A DNA stretch of 14,257 nucleotides, taken from assembly GCA_039807745.1 (NCBI GenBank), contig JBDHRV010000092.1, positions 1-14,257 of the forward strand, in the 5' to 3' direction. Below, one piece after another: positions 1-6,789 of the stretch. Position numbers and translations under genes: made by a program. Below the pieces are notes generated by a model. The model did not search any database. It was not told where the DNA came from and saw nothing but the letters and a program-made list of their open reading frames with translations. Within the stretch, counting starts at the first letter, position 1. Each line of letters starts with the position of its first letter. This DNA is from JAEUMW01 sp039807745 (GTDB lineage Bacteria > Pseudomonadota > Gammaproteobacteria > Burkholderiales > JAEUMW01).

Positions 1-1590
1 GCCGAGCAACGCCTGCGCGGACGCGAGGAGCTTCGCGAACGTCGTCTCGGCGCGCTGGCTGATGGCGCCCTTGACGCCGTCGAAGCCCGCGTATGCCGTG
101 AGCGTGAGCTTGCCTGCCGTGGTTCTGGCTTCGTAGAGCTCGTGCAAGGCGAAGGCGAGCAGCGCGAGGGCGCCTGGGTCGCTGCCGGTGTCTTCGAGAA
201 TGCGGTCCGGCAGTCCTTCGTCGAAGTCGAGCCCCGCACGCGCCGCCGGACCCGTGATCATCTCGCCCAGCGCCATAGGGCCCGGCGCCGCCAGCGGGAA
301 GGTGGCCTCGCTCAGCAGTTCCGCGAGCTTTGGCCATTCCAGGCAGCGATGGTAGAAGTCCGAACGCATGGTCACGACGGTTCGCACACGGGGGGTGTCC
401 GTGGCCGCCGCGAGCAGCTCGACGAATTTCGCACGATACGCCTCCGCCACCACCGAGAAGAGCTCCTCGAACTGGTCGACGAAGAGCAGCAGCTCGGCCC
501 AGTCGGGCTGGCTGCGAAGTGTGTCCGCTGCATACGCCTGGATTCCGGTCGGCTCCGATTCCAGACGCGCCGCGACCTTCCCCGGCGTGAGCGACTCGTC
601 GGGCAACAGCGGTGCAAGCTTCACCGCCAGCGCGAGGAACGGATTGTCGCCGGTCTCACCGGGCGTGAACCTGAGGCTCGTCCACTGCTTGCGCTCACCG
701 CTGCCCGCGATGACGTCCGGCAGCAGCCAGTCCTTGCTGCCCACGATGGCGTTCGCTTTCAGCCGCGGCAACAGGCCCGCTGCGACAAGCGACGACTTGC
801 CAGAGCCGGACGCGGCCACCACGGCGATGAAGCGCGTCGCGGGATCCGCCAGCCGGCGCACCAGCGCGTCGGTCTCGCGGCCGCGCCCGAAGAAGATCGG
901 CGCGTCGGCCGGTGTGAAGGCGCGCAGACCGGGGAACGGCGAGCCTTGCCACAGCGGCAGTGGTGACACCGGCGTGCTCGCGGGCAGACTCTCCAGGCGC
1001 TTTGCGACGATGTCGCGCAAGTGTTGATCGAGCTGCCTGCGGAAGTCATCCGGAGCCGCGTAGTCGTTGCAGCCGCGCCGGATCGAACCGTCCGGGTTAC
1101 GAAAGGCGGCGAAGAAACTCTTCACCCGCTGGTACTGCGTGCGCTTTTCTTCGTACTCCGGGTCGTCCTGGTCGAGCAGGCATTTCTCCGTGCGCCGGTA
1201 GACCAGCACGACCGGCCTGCCGCCCGCCTCTGCCGCCCTGATGGCGTCGAGGCATTCCCACTCGGTGCCGGAGAGGTACGGGGTGCCGTCGGGCTTACGC
1301 TCGTAGTCGTCCGGCAGCGGTGTGCCCATCCGCGACCAGAAGATGACGACGACGATGTCGCACTCGGACGGCTTGGGCAGCCCCGCGGCGATCGCCGCCT
1401 GCGGCGTCATCGTCGCCAGCATCGGCACGCCGGCTCCCGGCTGGTCCCAGGCCACGATCTCGAATTCCACCTTGCCCCGCAGCAGCGGATCGTAGGGCAG
1501 CTGGCCGAGCACTTCGCGCGCGAGCGAGCGCTCGTTCGACACGTCGCCGGGTGAGGCGAGGAAGACTCTCAATCGAAGCGGTGGCGTCAT
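1..1590 (-). CDS. DUF4062-nSTAND1 NTPase (3' end cut by window edge)
   Basis: The reading frame is open from ATG at 1590 to the left edge, giving 530 codons with no stop, so the C-terminal part is missing. Residues 7-130 look like DUF4062: the N-terminal signature RVFLASPGDVSNER, then a hydrophobic strand ending in FWSRMGTPL and a TEWECLDAI helix. Residues 215-510 match the nSTAND1 NTPase: entry motif SPFPGLRAF, FFGRGRE at 233-239, Walker A ASGSGKSS at 260-267 (K265), Walker B LLLFVDQFEELF at 367-378 (D372), and sensor-like TMRSDFY at 407-413. In this family the ATPase is usually followed by WD40 or TPR-type repeats, which would lie outside the window. STAND proteins are ATP-driven switches that oligomerise on sensing a ligand, and many act in bacterial immunity; DUF4062 would be the signalling or effector module (inference). 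The start fits the family N-terminus, but no clear Shine-Dalgarno precedes it. The domain calls are firm; the biological role is not. Confidence 0.9.
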   Translation of the reverse strand, partial: MTPPLRLRVFLASPGDVSNERSLAREVLGQLPYDPLLRGKVEFEIVAWDQPGAGVPMLATMTPQAAIAAGLPKPSECDIVVVIFWSRMGTPLPDDYERKPDGTPYLSGTEWECLDAIRAAEAGGRPVVLVYRRTEKCLLDQDDPEYEEKRTQYQRVKSFFAAFRNPDGSIRRGCNDYAAPDDFRRQLDQHLRDIVAKRLESLPASTPVSPLPLWQGSPFPGLRAFTPADAPIFFGRGRETDALVRRLADPATRFIAVVAASGSGKSSLVAAGLLPRLKANAIVGSKDWLLPDVIAGSGERKQWTSLRFTPGETGDNPFLALAVKLAPLLPDESLTPGKVAARLESEPTGIQAYAADTLRSQPDWAELLLFVDQFEELFSVVAEAYRAKFVELLAAATDTPRVRTVVTMRSDFYHRCLEWPKLAELLSEATFPLAAPGPMALGEMITGPAARAGLDFDEGLPDRILEDTGSDPGALALLAFALHELYEARTTAGKLTLTAYAGFDGVKGAISQRAETTFAKLLASAQALLG

Positions 1591-2010
1591 GTCGAACGGG
1601 TAGGCGCTGCGTTGCCGCGCTACTCTACCGTGCCCTCCACCGAACGTCGACGGCTGTCCGTGGCTGCCCCGTTCCGCTGAGCGCGGTTGGCCGAGCCGCC
1701 GTCAAGAGCAAATTGCGCGGACTCGTCGGCGCCACCGGCCGCTCTGGCGAAGCCGCGACTTCGAGTCACCGCCAGGAGCAGGGCCGTGTCGGGTTTGCCG
1801 GTGTTGAGATCGCGCCCTCACCCACTGGAACTATCCTGCGGTTCCGAACGGGATCAAAGAAGCTCGAGGGCAGAGACGACCGCTGCCTCCAGCACCCGGC
1901 GGGTATCTTAACGACAAGCCGAATGCCGGTGAACAGGTCTTTCGGACGATGCCACGCGGAGAGTGGAGAGTGGAAAGCTGACATTGCGGGCACACCTACA
2001 ACGCGAGGCG
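1591..2010. other. gene-free gap of 420 bases between TIR gene and STAND gene
   Basis: I see no convincing gene here. Short frames exist on both strands, but their translations are low-complexity Arg/Ser/Pro-rich or unrecognisable. On the minus strand the gap would carry the leader and promoter of the STAND gene, but I found no good -35/-10 pair: a TTGACG hexamer near 1690 has no matching -10 at 17 bases. A short tandem repeat lies at 1958-1974. The gap suggests the STAND gene has its own promoter rather than being read only from the TIR gene upstream. Confidence 0.5.
1958..1974. repeat. short tandem repeat, GGAGAGT x2 plus GGA
   Basis: Two adjacent copies of the heptamer GGAGAGT followed by GGA, lying 37-53 bases downstream of the TIR gene stop codon on the minus strand. 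With so few copies it may be chance. It is not part of any gene I can support. Confidence 0.5.
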
Positions 2011-3138
2011 CTATCGAAGGGTCCCCAGCAACTGCAGGTTGCCGACATAACCGTTGGGCAAACCTTCACCGCCCTGCCACGACGTCAGCTCGACCTTGAC
2101 GTAACGCGCCGTGAAGGGCTCGATCTTGAGCTCGTGAAACGGCGCGCGCATGTTGCGATAGTTGGGCACGGTGAGCACGGCGATCTTGCGAAACGGCCCG
2201 GTCTCCGACTGGTCCGAGGCGTAGACCGCCAGTTCCTTGAGGTTGTGCATATCGCTGCTCTCGACGAAGACGCCCACGGCTTCAATCAACGCAGGCCTTT
2301 CATCGCGAAACGCGAATACCGCGAAGCCACGCGTCCCGATGATCGCGGTATCGAGCTTGCGCTCCATCACCTTGCGCCAGTTGTCTTCGCTCGCGATGAC
2401 GAGCGTGCCGCCCTCCTCCGGGTCGAGCAGGTTGGTACGCGCCACTGAGCTCGCCGCTTTCGGCTCGGTGGAACCGTGCGATGCCGCGGCTGCTGGCGTA
2501 GCCGTTGACGGCTGGGCTGCAGCCGGCAGCTGCAGTCCGGCAGTCGGCGCACCAGCGGGCAACGCAACCTTCGCGGCGTCAGGCCCAGCTCGGCCAACGA
2601 GCCCGACCCCATTGAGCGCGAAGAGCAGGAATGCGACGCCTACCAGCAATGCACCCGCACCGACCGCGATGCCGGCTGGCGTCCGCCACCAGTGCGCTGG
2701 TGTATTCACTGGCGCCACGCGGGCCGCTTGCGTGCTGGTTGGCTGCTGGACGAGACCGCGCACCGCATCCAGTAGCCCGATCCACTCCGGGTCCTTGGCG
2801 TCGCCGTGCCAATCCACCAGCCGCGCCGCCTGCAGGTGCCGGAACTCGAGCGGCGGCTCGACATCGTCGATGAGCACCGGCACCAGGATTCCGCGTTTGC
2901 GCGCCGCGGACGCCTCGTTGAACACCCACTCCGAGTCGATCGACGTGGCGGACCAGATGACGATTGCGCACTTCGCCTGCTGGAGCGCCTGCTCGATGAC
3001 CCGGTTGAAGTTCTTGCCGCGTGGAATGTCCCGATCCCACCAGACATCGAGGCCCTGATTTTCCAGCGTCTTGATCAGGACCTCGACCCGCGGTCGGTCG
3101 GCATTGGCATAGCTGATGAAGATGCTTTCGCCTGACAT
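2011..3138 (-). CDS. TIR domain - transmembrane - discoidin-like protein
   Basis: A 375-residue protein in three parts. Residues 4-130 are a TIR domain: strand A SIFISYANAD at 5-14, DVWWDRDIPRG at 31-41, and the alpha-C motif S66...W71..E75, where E75 is the expected catalytic Glu of NAD-cleaving TIR enzymes. Residues about 154-176 form one hydrophobic membrane segment. A Pro/Ala-rich linker of about 60 residues follows. Residues about 244-375 look like an F5/8 type C (discoidin-like) jelly roll, most clearly the end with TARYVKVELTS and GYVGNLQLLG. The predicted topology is TIR in the cytoplasm and discoidin-like domain outside, so an external ligand could control TIR activity (inference). 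The gene follows the exported SLOG gene with a 57-base gap on the same strand, so the two are probably co-transcribed. No good Shine-Dalgarno is seen, but the TIR strand begins only four residues after this start, which fixes it well. The TIR call is strong; the discoidin call is moderate. Confidence 0.9.
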   Translation of the reverse strand: MSGESIFISYANADRPRVEVLIKTLENQGLDVWWDRDIPRGKNFNRVIEQALQQAKCAIVIWSATSIDSEWVFNEASAARKRGILVPVLIDDVEPPLEFRHLQAARLVDWHGDAKDPEWIGLLDAVRGLVQQPTSTQAARVAPVNTPAHWWRTPAGIAVGAGALLVGVAFLLFALNGVGLVGRAGPDAAKVALPAGAPTAGLQLPAAAQPSTATPAAAASHGSTEPKAASSVARTNLLDPEEGGTLVIASEDNWRKVMERKLDTAIIGTRGFAVFAFRDERPALIEAVGVFVESSDMHNLKELAVYASDQSETGPFRKIAVLTVPNYRNMRAPFHELKIEPFTARYVKVELTSWQGGEGLPNGYVGNLQLLGTLR

Positions 3139-3195
3139 CGGAGCCGTCTAACAAGGGAGAAAGTCGCCGCGTGGCTTGCCGGCCGCTGAATACCG

Positions 3196-3894
3196 TCAGA
3201 ACAAGGCCGCCGCGGCACCGCGGAAATCGGTTGGCGGCGGTTGCCCCTTCTTCATCGCCTTGTCGCGCGCGATCTGGTGGTTCATGTCGGCGGGGATGAA
3301 CTGGACGCGCTTGCCCGATCGCTTCGCCGCGACGAGCTCGCCGCGCGCAACGTCCCCGCCGCCGATCGCGACCAGCACGTCGCTCGCCTCGACCATCGCT
3401 GTCGAGGTCGGCGAGAGGCGGTCCGTGCCGGGCAGGATGCCGCCCCAGGTCGCGTCTTCCACGTAGAACACGATATCGACGCACGGTGACAGCGGCACCT
3501 TGTTCTCGCGTGCCTGGGTGGAGACGATGCCCGCGGTGGCAAAGCCCCTTTCCTTCGCCACTCGGTAGACGGCGCCGATGCCCTCCGCGGTCGCGCCGAT
3601 GTTCACGATGGTGTTCTTCGGATCGAATTGGCCGAGAACTCCAATGGCCTGATCGAGCATCGCCGCCTCGTCCTCGTACCCCGCGCCGGAGTACCCGAGG
3701 AACGTCAGCACCTCCATTCCCTTGCTCTGGAAGAATGCGCGGACCTCCTCCGGTGTGGCTTCCCGTACTGTGGAGGGCTGTTCACATTCCGCAGCGGCGT
3801 CGGTGCACATGATGAAAAGTATGAAGAGGAAAAGTGCAAGGCATGGTTGCGATCGTGCGTGCTTCATCGACAACGACTCCGCTACTGTCCGCAT
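3196..3894 (-). CDS. exported SLOG-like (LOG/DprA-type Rossmannoid) protein
   Basis: A 232-residue protein. Residues 1-35 resemble a Sec signal peptide: charged n-region to R14, hydrophobic core L19-M29, and a cleavage site at DAAA|EC (after A35). The mature part is Rossmann-like: a first strand with a glycine turn, VLTFLGYSGAGYED (62-75), a second strand-turn-helix IVNIGATAEGIG (96-107), and the late motif AIGGGDVARGE (176-186), which matches the PGGxGTxxE region of the SLOG superfamily while keeping its final Glu (E186). SLOG domains bind nucleotides or nucleotide-derived signals; an exported one is unusual. The start at 3894 has a strong Shine-Dalgarno, GAGGTGA six bases upstream. A second start at 3867 (MKHARS) has GGAG nine bases upstream and would give a shorter, more typical signal peptide. 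It leads a likely two-gene unit with the TIR gene. The fold is a moderate call from motifs, and the ligand is unknown. Alternatively it may be an uncharacterised periplasmic Rossmann-fold protein unrelated to signalling. Confidence 0.75.
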   Translation of the reverse strand: MRTVAESLSMKHARSQPCLALFLFILFIMCTDAAAECEQPSTVREATPEEVRAFFQSKGMEVLTFLGYSGAGYEDEAAMLDQAIGVLGQFDPKNTIVNIGATAEGIGAVYRVAKERGFATAGIVSTQARENKVPLSPCVDIVFYVEDATWGGILPGTDRLSPTSTAMVEASDVLVAIGGGDVARGELVAAKRSGKRVQFIPADMNHQIARDKAMKKGQPPPTDFRGAAAALF

Positions 3895-3900
3895 GCCCGC

Positions 3901-3907
3901 TCACCTC
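3901..3907 (-). promoter_or_regulatory. ribosome binding site of the exported SLOG gene
   Basis: GAGGTGA read on the minus strand, six bases before the ATG at 3894. It is a seven-base match to the anti-Shine-Dalgarno and is the reason for preferring this start over the internal ATG at 3867. Confidence 0.55.
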
Positions 3908-3959
3908 GGAAGTGCGGTCTCGCCTCTCGCGACGCCCTGGCAAAGCGCGGTATTTGAGG

Positions 3960-3988
3960 ATTATCATCGTCCGCTGCTGCCTTGCCAA
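3960..3988 (-). promoter_or_regulatory. sigma70-like promoter for the exported SLOG and TIR genes
   Basis: On the minus strand, TTGGCA (3988-3983) and GATAAT (3965-3960) are separated by exactly 17 bases; each matches its consensus at five of six positions. Transcription would start near 3953, giving a leader of about 60 bases before the ATG at 3894. It lies in the 108-base divergent region between this gene pair and the SLOG-TIR gene. This is a prediction from sequence only. Confidence 0.5.
3962..3967 (+). promoter_or_regulatory. possible -10 element for the SLOG-TIR gene
   Basis: TATCAT matches the -10 consensus at five of six positions and lies 35 bases before the ATG at 4003. No good -35 is found at 17 bases; CTGGCA sits 19 bases upstream with four matches. 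It overlaps the minus-strand -10, so if both are real the divergent promoters would compete for polymerase. Confidence 0.25.
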
Positions 3989-4002
3989 CAGATCGCAGTC
4001 TC

Positions 4003-5250
4003 ATGACGGCCACACCCCTGAAGTTCGTTCTGGTCACCGGCACCGGCTGGGCGAACGCCGCCAAGCGGCGCGTAGCACGCATGCTCGGTACGACGCTCGC
4101 CGAAGCTGGATTCGGTCTCGTGACGGGCAACTCCACGGGCATCGACCATTGGGTTTCGGACGCTTACTGCGCAGGGCGCGCAGCGCTGGGTCTACCGGTC
4201 CCCGGTGCATTCGTGCAGATTGCACTGGGCGGCATGCACTACTTGCGACGCGGTGGACTGCCGCTGCCCGGTTATCCCGCGCCACCCGCCTGCAAGGTCG
4301 AAGTGAGCAACGTCGAGGCGTGGCGGCGCGAGGCGCTCGACCGGAGCGATGCTGCCGTGATGGTCGGGGGTGGTCGAGGCGCGCTCGACATCGCCCGGCG
4401 CTTCATCGAACGAGGCCGGCCGGTGTTCCCTCTCCCCTTCCTGGGCGGCATCACCGGCAATTCGGACTTCGTGTTCCGCGAGATCCTCAAGACCTGGGAG
4501 GGCCACCCCGTGCCCGGTCTGAGTCGCACCCAGTTCCTGCGCCTGGCCGAGCCCTGGGTGAGCGGCACCGGCGCGCTCGCGAACCTGCTGCGCGGCACCT
4601 TGGCCGACACACCCGATGTGTTCGTCTCGTACCGGCGCAGCGACGCACCGGCGGCGGCCGGACGGCTCGCGCACGATCTCGCCGAGCACTTCGGACGGCG
4701 CCGCGTGTTCCTCGACATCCAGGGCATCGCGCCCAGCCGGGCCTGGGATCAATCCATCGACAGCGGACTGCAGCACTGCCAGGCGGGCGTCGTCGTCGTC
4801 GGCCGCCAGTGGCTGGCTCCCGGACGGGAGGGCCAGGTCTCCCGGCTGCACGAGAAGGACGACGAGGTTCGCCGGGAAGTCGCGGAACTGCTTCGCCTCA
4901 AGAAGGCGATCTTCCCGGTGCTGGTCGAGGGAGCGCGGCTGCCGGAGGCGTTGGACCTGCCCGACCCGCTCGTTCCGCTGCTGCGGTTTCAGGCGACCGC
5001 CATCGACAACGGTAGCTGGGAGGTGACGATGAACATCCTGATCCGGGAAATGGAGACCGTCATCCAGAGCACGACCGTGCCGCGTCGCGAAAAACCGACC
5101 GCCGCCAACATCGCCGGACCGCAGGCCCCTGATACGGCCATGCCCGAGCCCCGGATCCCGGACGAGCCGCGACTGGGGGCGCTGGAGCTGCGCTCACCCG
5201 CCGTCGCGCCTCAGGCGGCTGGCGCCGAACCGCGGCGGCGGGAGGGTTAA
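4003..5250 (+). CDS. SLOG-TIR fusion protein
   Basis: A 415-residue soluble protein with no signal peptide or membrane segment. Residues 8-165 are a SLOG-type Rossmannoid: FVLVTGTGWAN at 8-18, a second strand FGLVTGNSTGID at 37-48, and SDAAVMVGGGRGALDIA at 115-131 in place of the LOG motif PGGxGTxxE, followed by strand PVFPLPF. Residues 205-350 are a TIR domain of the bacterial YRRSD type: VFVSYRRSD (206-214), VFLDIQGIAPS (235-245), VVVVGRQWL (263-271) and DDEVRREVAELL (286-297), where E292 is the likely catalytic Glu. The last 60 or so residues are Pro/Ala/Arg-rich and probably disordered. SLOG domains sense nucleotide signals and TIR domains cleave NAD, so this looks like a one-protein sensor-effector or signal producer (inference; compare Thoeris, where ThsA pairs SLOG with SIR2 and ThsB is TIR). 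ATG 4003 is preferred; a TTG at 3982 would add seven residues. No clear Shine-Dalgarno precedes either. It is divergent from the exported SLOG gene and convergent with nuoN. Confidence 0.9.
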   Translation: MTATPLKFVLVTGTGWANAAKRRVARMLGTTLAEAGFGLVTGNSTGIDHWVSDAYCAGRAALGLPVPGAFVQIALGGMHYLRRGGLPLPGYPAPPACKVEVSNVEAWRREALDRSDAAVMVGGGRGALDIARRFIERGRPVFPLPFLGGITGNSDFVFREILKTWEGHPVPGLSRTQFLRLAEPWVSGTGALANLLRGTLADTPDVFVSYRRSDAPAAAGRLAHDLAEHFGRRRVFLDIQGIAPSRAWDQSIDSGLQHCQAGVVVVGRQWLAPGREGQVSRLHEKDDEVRREVAELLRLKKAIFPVLVEGARLPEALDLPDPLVPLLRFQATAIDNGSWEVTMNILIREMETVIQSTTVPRREKPTAANIAGPQAPDTAMPEPRIPDEPRLGALELRSPAVAPQAAGAEPRRREG

Positions 5251-5316
5251 GGAACGGGCAAGGGCGCGGCAGGCGACGCCACTGCCTCAGACTCCCGGGG
5301 GGCCCCGCCGCAAGAC

Positions 5317-6765
5317 TCAAAAAAACGACCCGGCAATCGCCCGCGCGCAGAACGCCATCAGCGGTTGCGGGAGAATGCCGAAGATGAGCAGCGCGAGGCC
5401 GTTCACGCCGAGCAGGAGCTTCACTTCGGGGTTGGGCGTGATCTCGGTGGCGACGACCGGCGCGTCGAAGTACATGAGCTTCACCACCCGCAGGTAGTAG
5501 AACGCACCGATGAGCGAGAAGATCACGGCGAACACGGCGAGCCAGACGTAGCCCGCGTCGATCACCGCCGAGAGCACGGAGAGCTTGGCATAGAGCCCGA
5601 CGGTGGGCGGCACGCCGGCAAGCGAGAACATGGCGAGCAGCATGACGAACGCGTGCCAGGGGTTGCGCTGGTTGAGGCCCCTGAAGTCCTCGAGATTCTC
5701 GGCCTCGAACCCGTCCCGGGAGAGCACCATGATCACGCCGAAGGCGACGAGCGTCATCAGCACATAGGTGACGACGTAGAACATGGCGGCGCTGAACCCG
5801 TCCGTGGTGCCGCTCAGGATGCCGAGCAGCACGAAGCCCATGTGCGAGATGGTGGAATAGGCGAGCATGCGCTTGATGTTCGTCTGCGCGATCGCCGCGA
5901 CGTTGCCGAGCACGAGCGACAGGGCCGCCAGGATGATCAGCATGTCGCTCCAGTCGGGCGCGAGCCCCGGCAGCGCTTCGACCAGGAGCCGCATCACGAA
6001 GCCGAAGGCCGCGAGCTTCGGAGCAGAGCCGATGAAGAGCGTGACCGCGGTCGGCGCGCCCTGGTAGACGTCCGGCACCCACATGTGGAACGGTACGGCG
6101 CCCAGCTTGAAGCCGATGCCGGCGACCACGAAGACGAGCCCGAACACGAGCACCGGCCCGGCGGCTTCGCCGTTGTCGATCACCGCCGCCACCTCGCCGA
6201 TGTCGAGACTGCCAGTCGCCCCGTACAGCATCGACATCCCGTACAGCAGCATGCCGGAGGCAAGCGCGCCGAGCACGAAGTACTTCATCGCGGCCTCGAC
6301 GGCGGTCGGCTCGTCGCGGCGCAGAGCGACCATGGCATAGAGCGACAGGGTCATGAGCTCAAGCCCCAGATACAGAGTCAGGAAATGACCTGCCGAGATC
6401 ATCACCATCATGCCGATGGTCGCGAAGAGCGAGAGCGCGAAGAACTCGCCCCGCAGCATGCCGCGCAGGCGCACGTACTCCCGCGAGTACACCAGCACGG
6501 CTGCGACGGCGGCATACACCGCGAGCTTGAGCGCGTCGGCCATCGGATCGTCGACGAACATGTCGTTCAGTGTGTACTGCGGCTCGGGAGTCGCGGTGAG
6601 CAAGGTGATGAGCGCTGCCCCCACGAGCGAGAAGAGCGCGAGACCGTAACCCACGCCACGGCGCGTATCGTCCACGAAAAGGTCCGTGATCAGCAACACC
6701 GACACCATGAGCAGGAGGAAGATCTCCGGCAGCGCGGGCAAGAGGTCCGGCATCGGGTTCGTCAT
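5317..6765 (-). CDS. nuoN: NADH-quinone oxidoreductase subunit N
   Basis: A 482-residue polytopic membrane protein, the usual length for NuoN, with about 14 hydrophobic segments. It is one of three antiporter-like proton-pumping subunits in the complex I membrane arm. Key polar membrane residues are visible: E136 in LYLGLELMTLSLY (equivalent of E. coli NuoN Glu133) and K220 in VVAGIGFKLGAVPFHMW, with the conserved PDVYQGAPT and MLAYSTISHMGF motifs after it. It is the last nuo gene here, 24 bases after nuoM. The ATG at 6765 has only a weak purine-rich stretch upstream; ATG 6753 (MPDLLPALPE) is an alternative that loses four residues. Its 3' end faces the accessory SLOG-TIR gene with 66 bases between the stop codons. 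No clear terminator with a U-run is seen between them. Confidence 0.97.
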   Translation of the reverse strand: MTNPMPDLLPALPEIFLLLMVSVLLITDLFVDDTRRGVGYGLALFSLVGAALITLLTATPEPQYTLNDMFVDDPMADALKLAVYAAVAAVLVYSREYVRLRGMLRGEFFALSLFATIGMMVMISAGHFLTLYLGLELMTLSLYAMVALRRDEPTAVEAAMKYFVLGALASGMLLYGMSMLYGATGSLDIGEVAAVIDNGEAAGPVLVFGLVFVVAGIGFKLGAVPFHMWVPDVYQGAPTAVTLFIGSAPKLAAFGFVMRLLVEALPGLAPDWSDMLIILAALSLVLGNVAAIAQTNIKRMLAYSTISHMGFVLLGILSGTTDGFSAAMFYVVTYVLMTLVAFGVIMVLSRDGFEAENLEDFRGLNQRNPWHAFVMLLAMFSLAGVPPTVGLYAKLSVLSAVIDAGYVWLAVFAVIFSLIGAFYYLRVVKLMYFDAPVVATEITPNPEVKLLLGVNGLALLIFGILPQPLMAFCARAIAGSFF

Positions 6766-6789
6766 GATCGATCTCGCTGAGACAACCTG

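Noticed and set aside
142..1027. Plus-strand frames of 219-274 codons in the first kilobase
   Set aside because: They lie opposite the DUF4062-nSTAND1 gene, whose Walker motifs are unambiguous.
1766..1993. A 75-codon minus-strand frame in the gap between the TIR and STAND genes
   Set aside because: No ribosome binding site and no recognisable family. It could be a degenerate remnant, but I cannot support it as a gene.
3196..3894. Reading the exported SLOG protein as a lipoprotein
   Set aside because: The Cys at residue 30 is preceded by FIM, which does not fit a lipobox; the AAA|E site after residue 35 fits signal peptidase I better.
5268..5286. Possible bidirectional terminator between the SLOG-TIR gene and nuoN
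   Set aside because: GGCAG and CTGCC arms enclose an imperfect stem, but neither strand has a U-run after it. Too weak to call.
5365..6780. A 471-codon plus-strand frame antisense to nuoN
   Set aside because: Same low-complexity charged composition; it is a shadow of nuoN.
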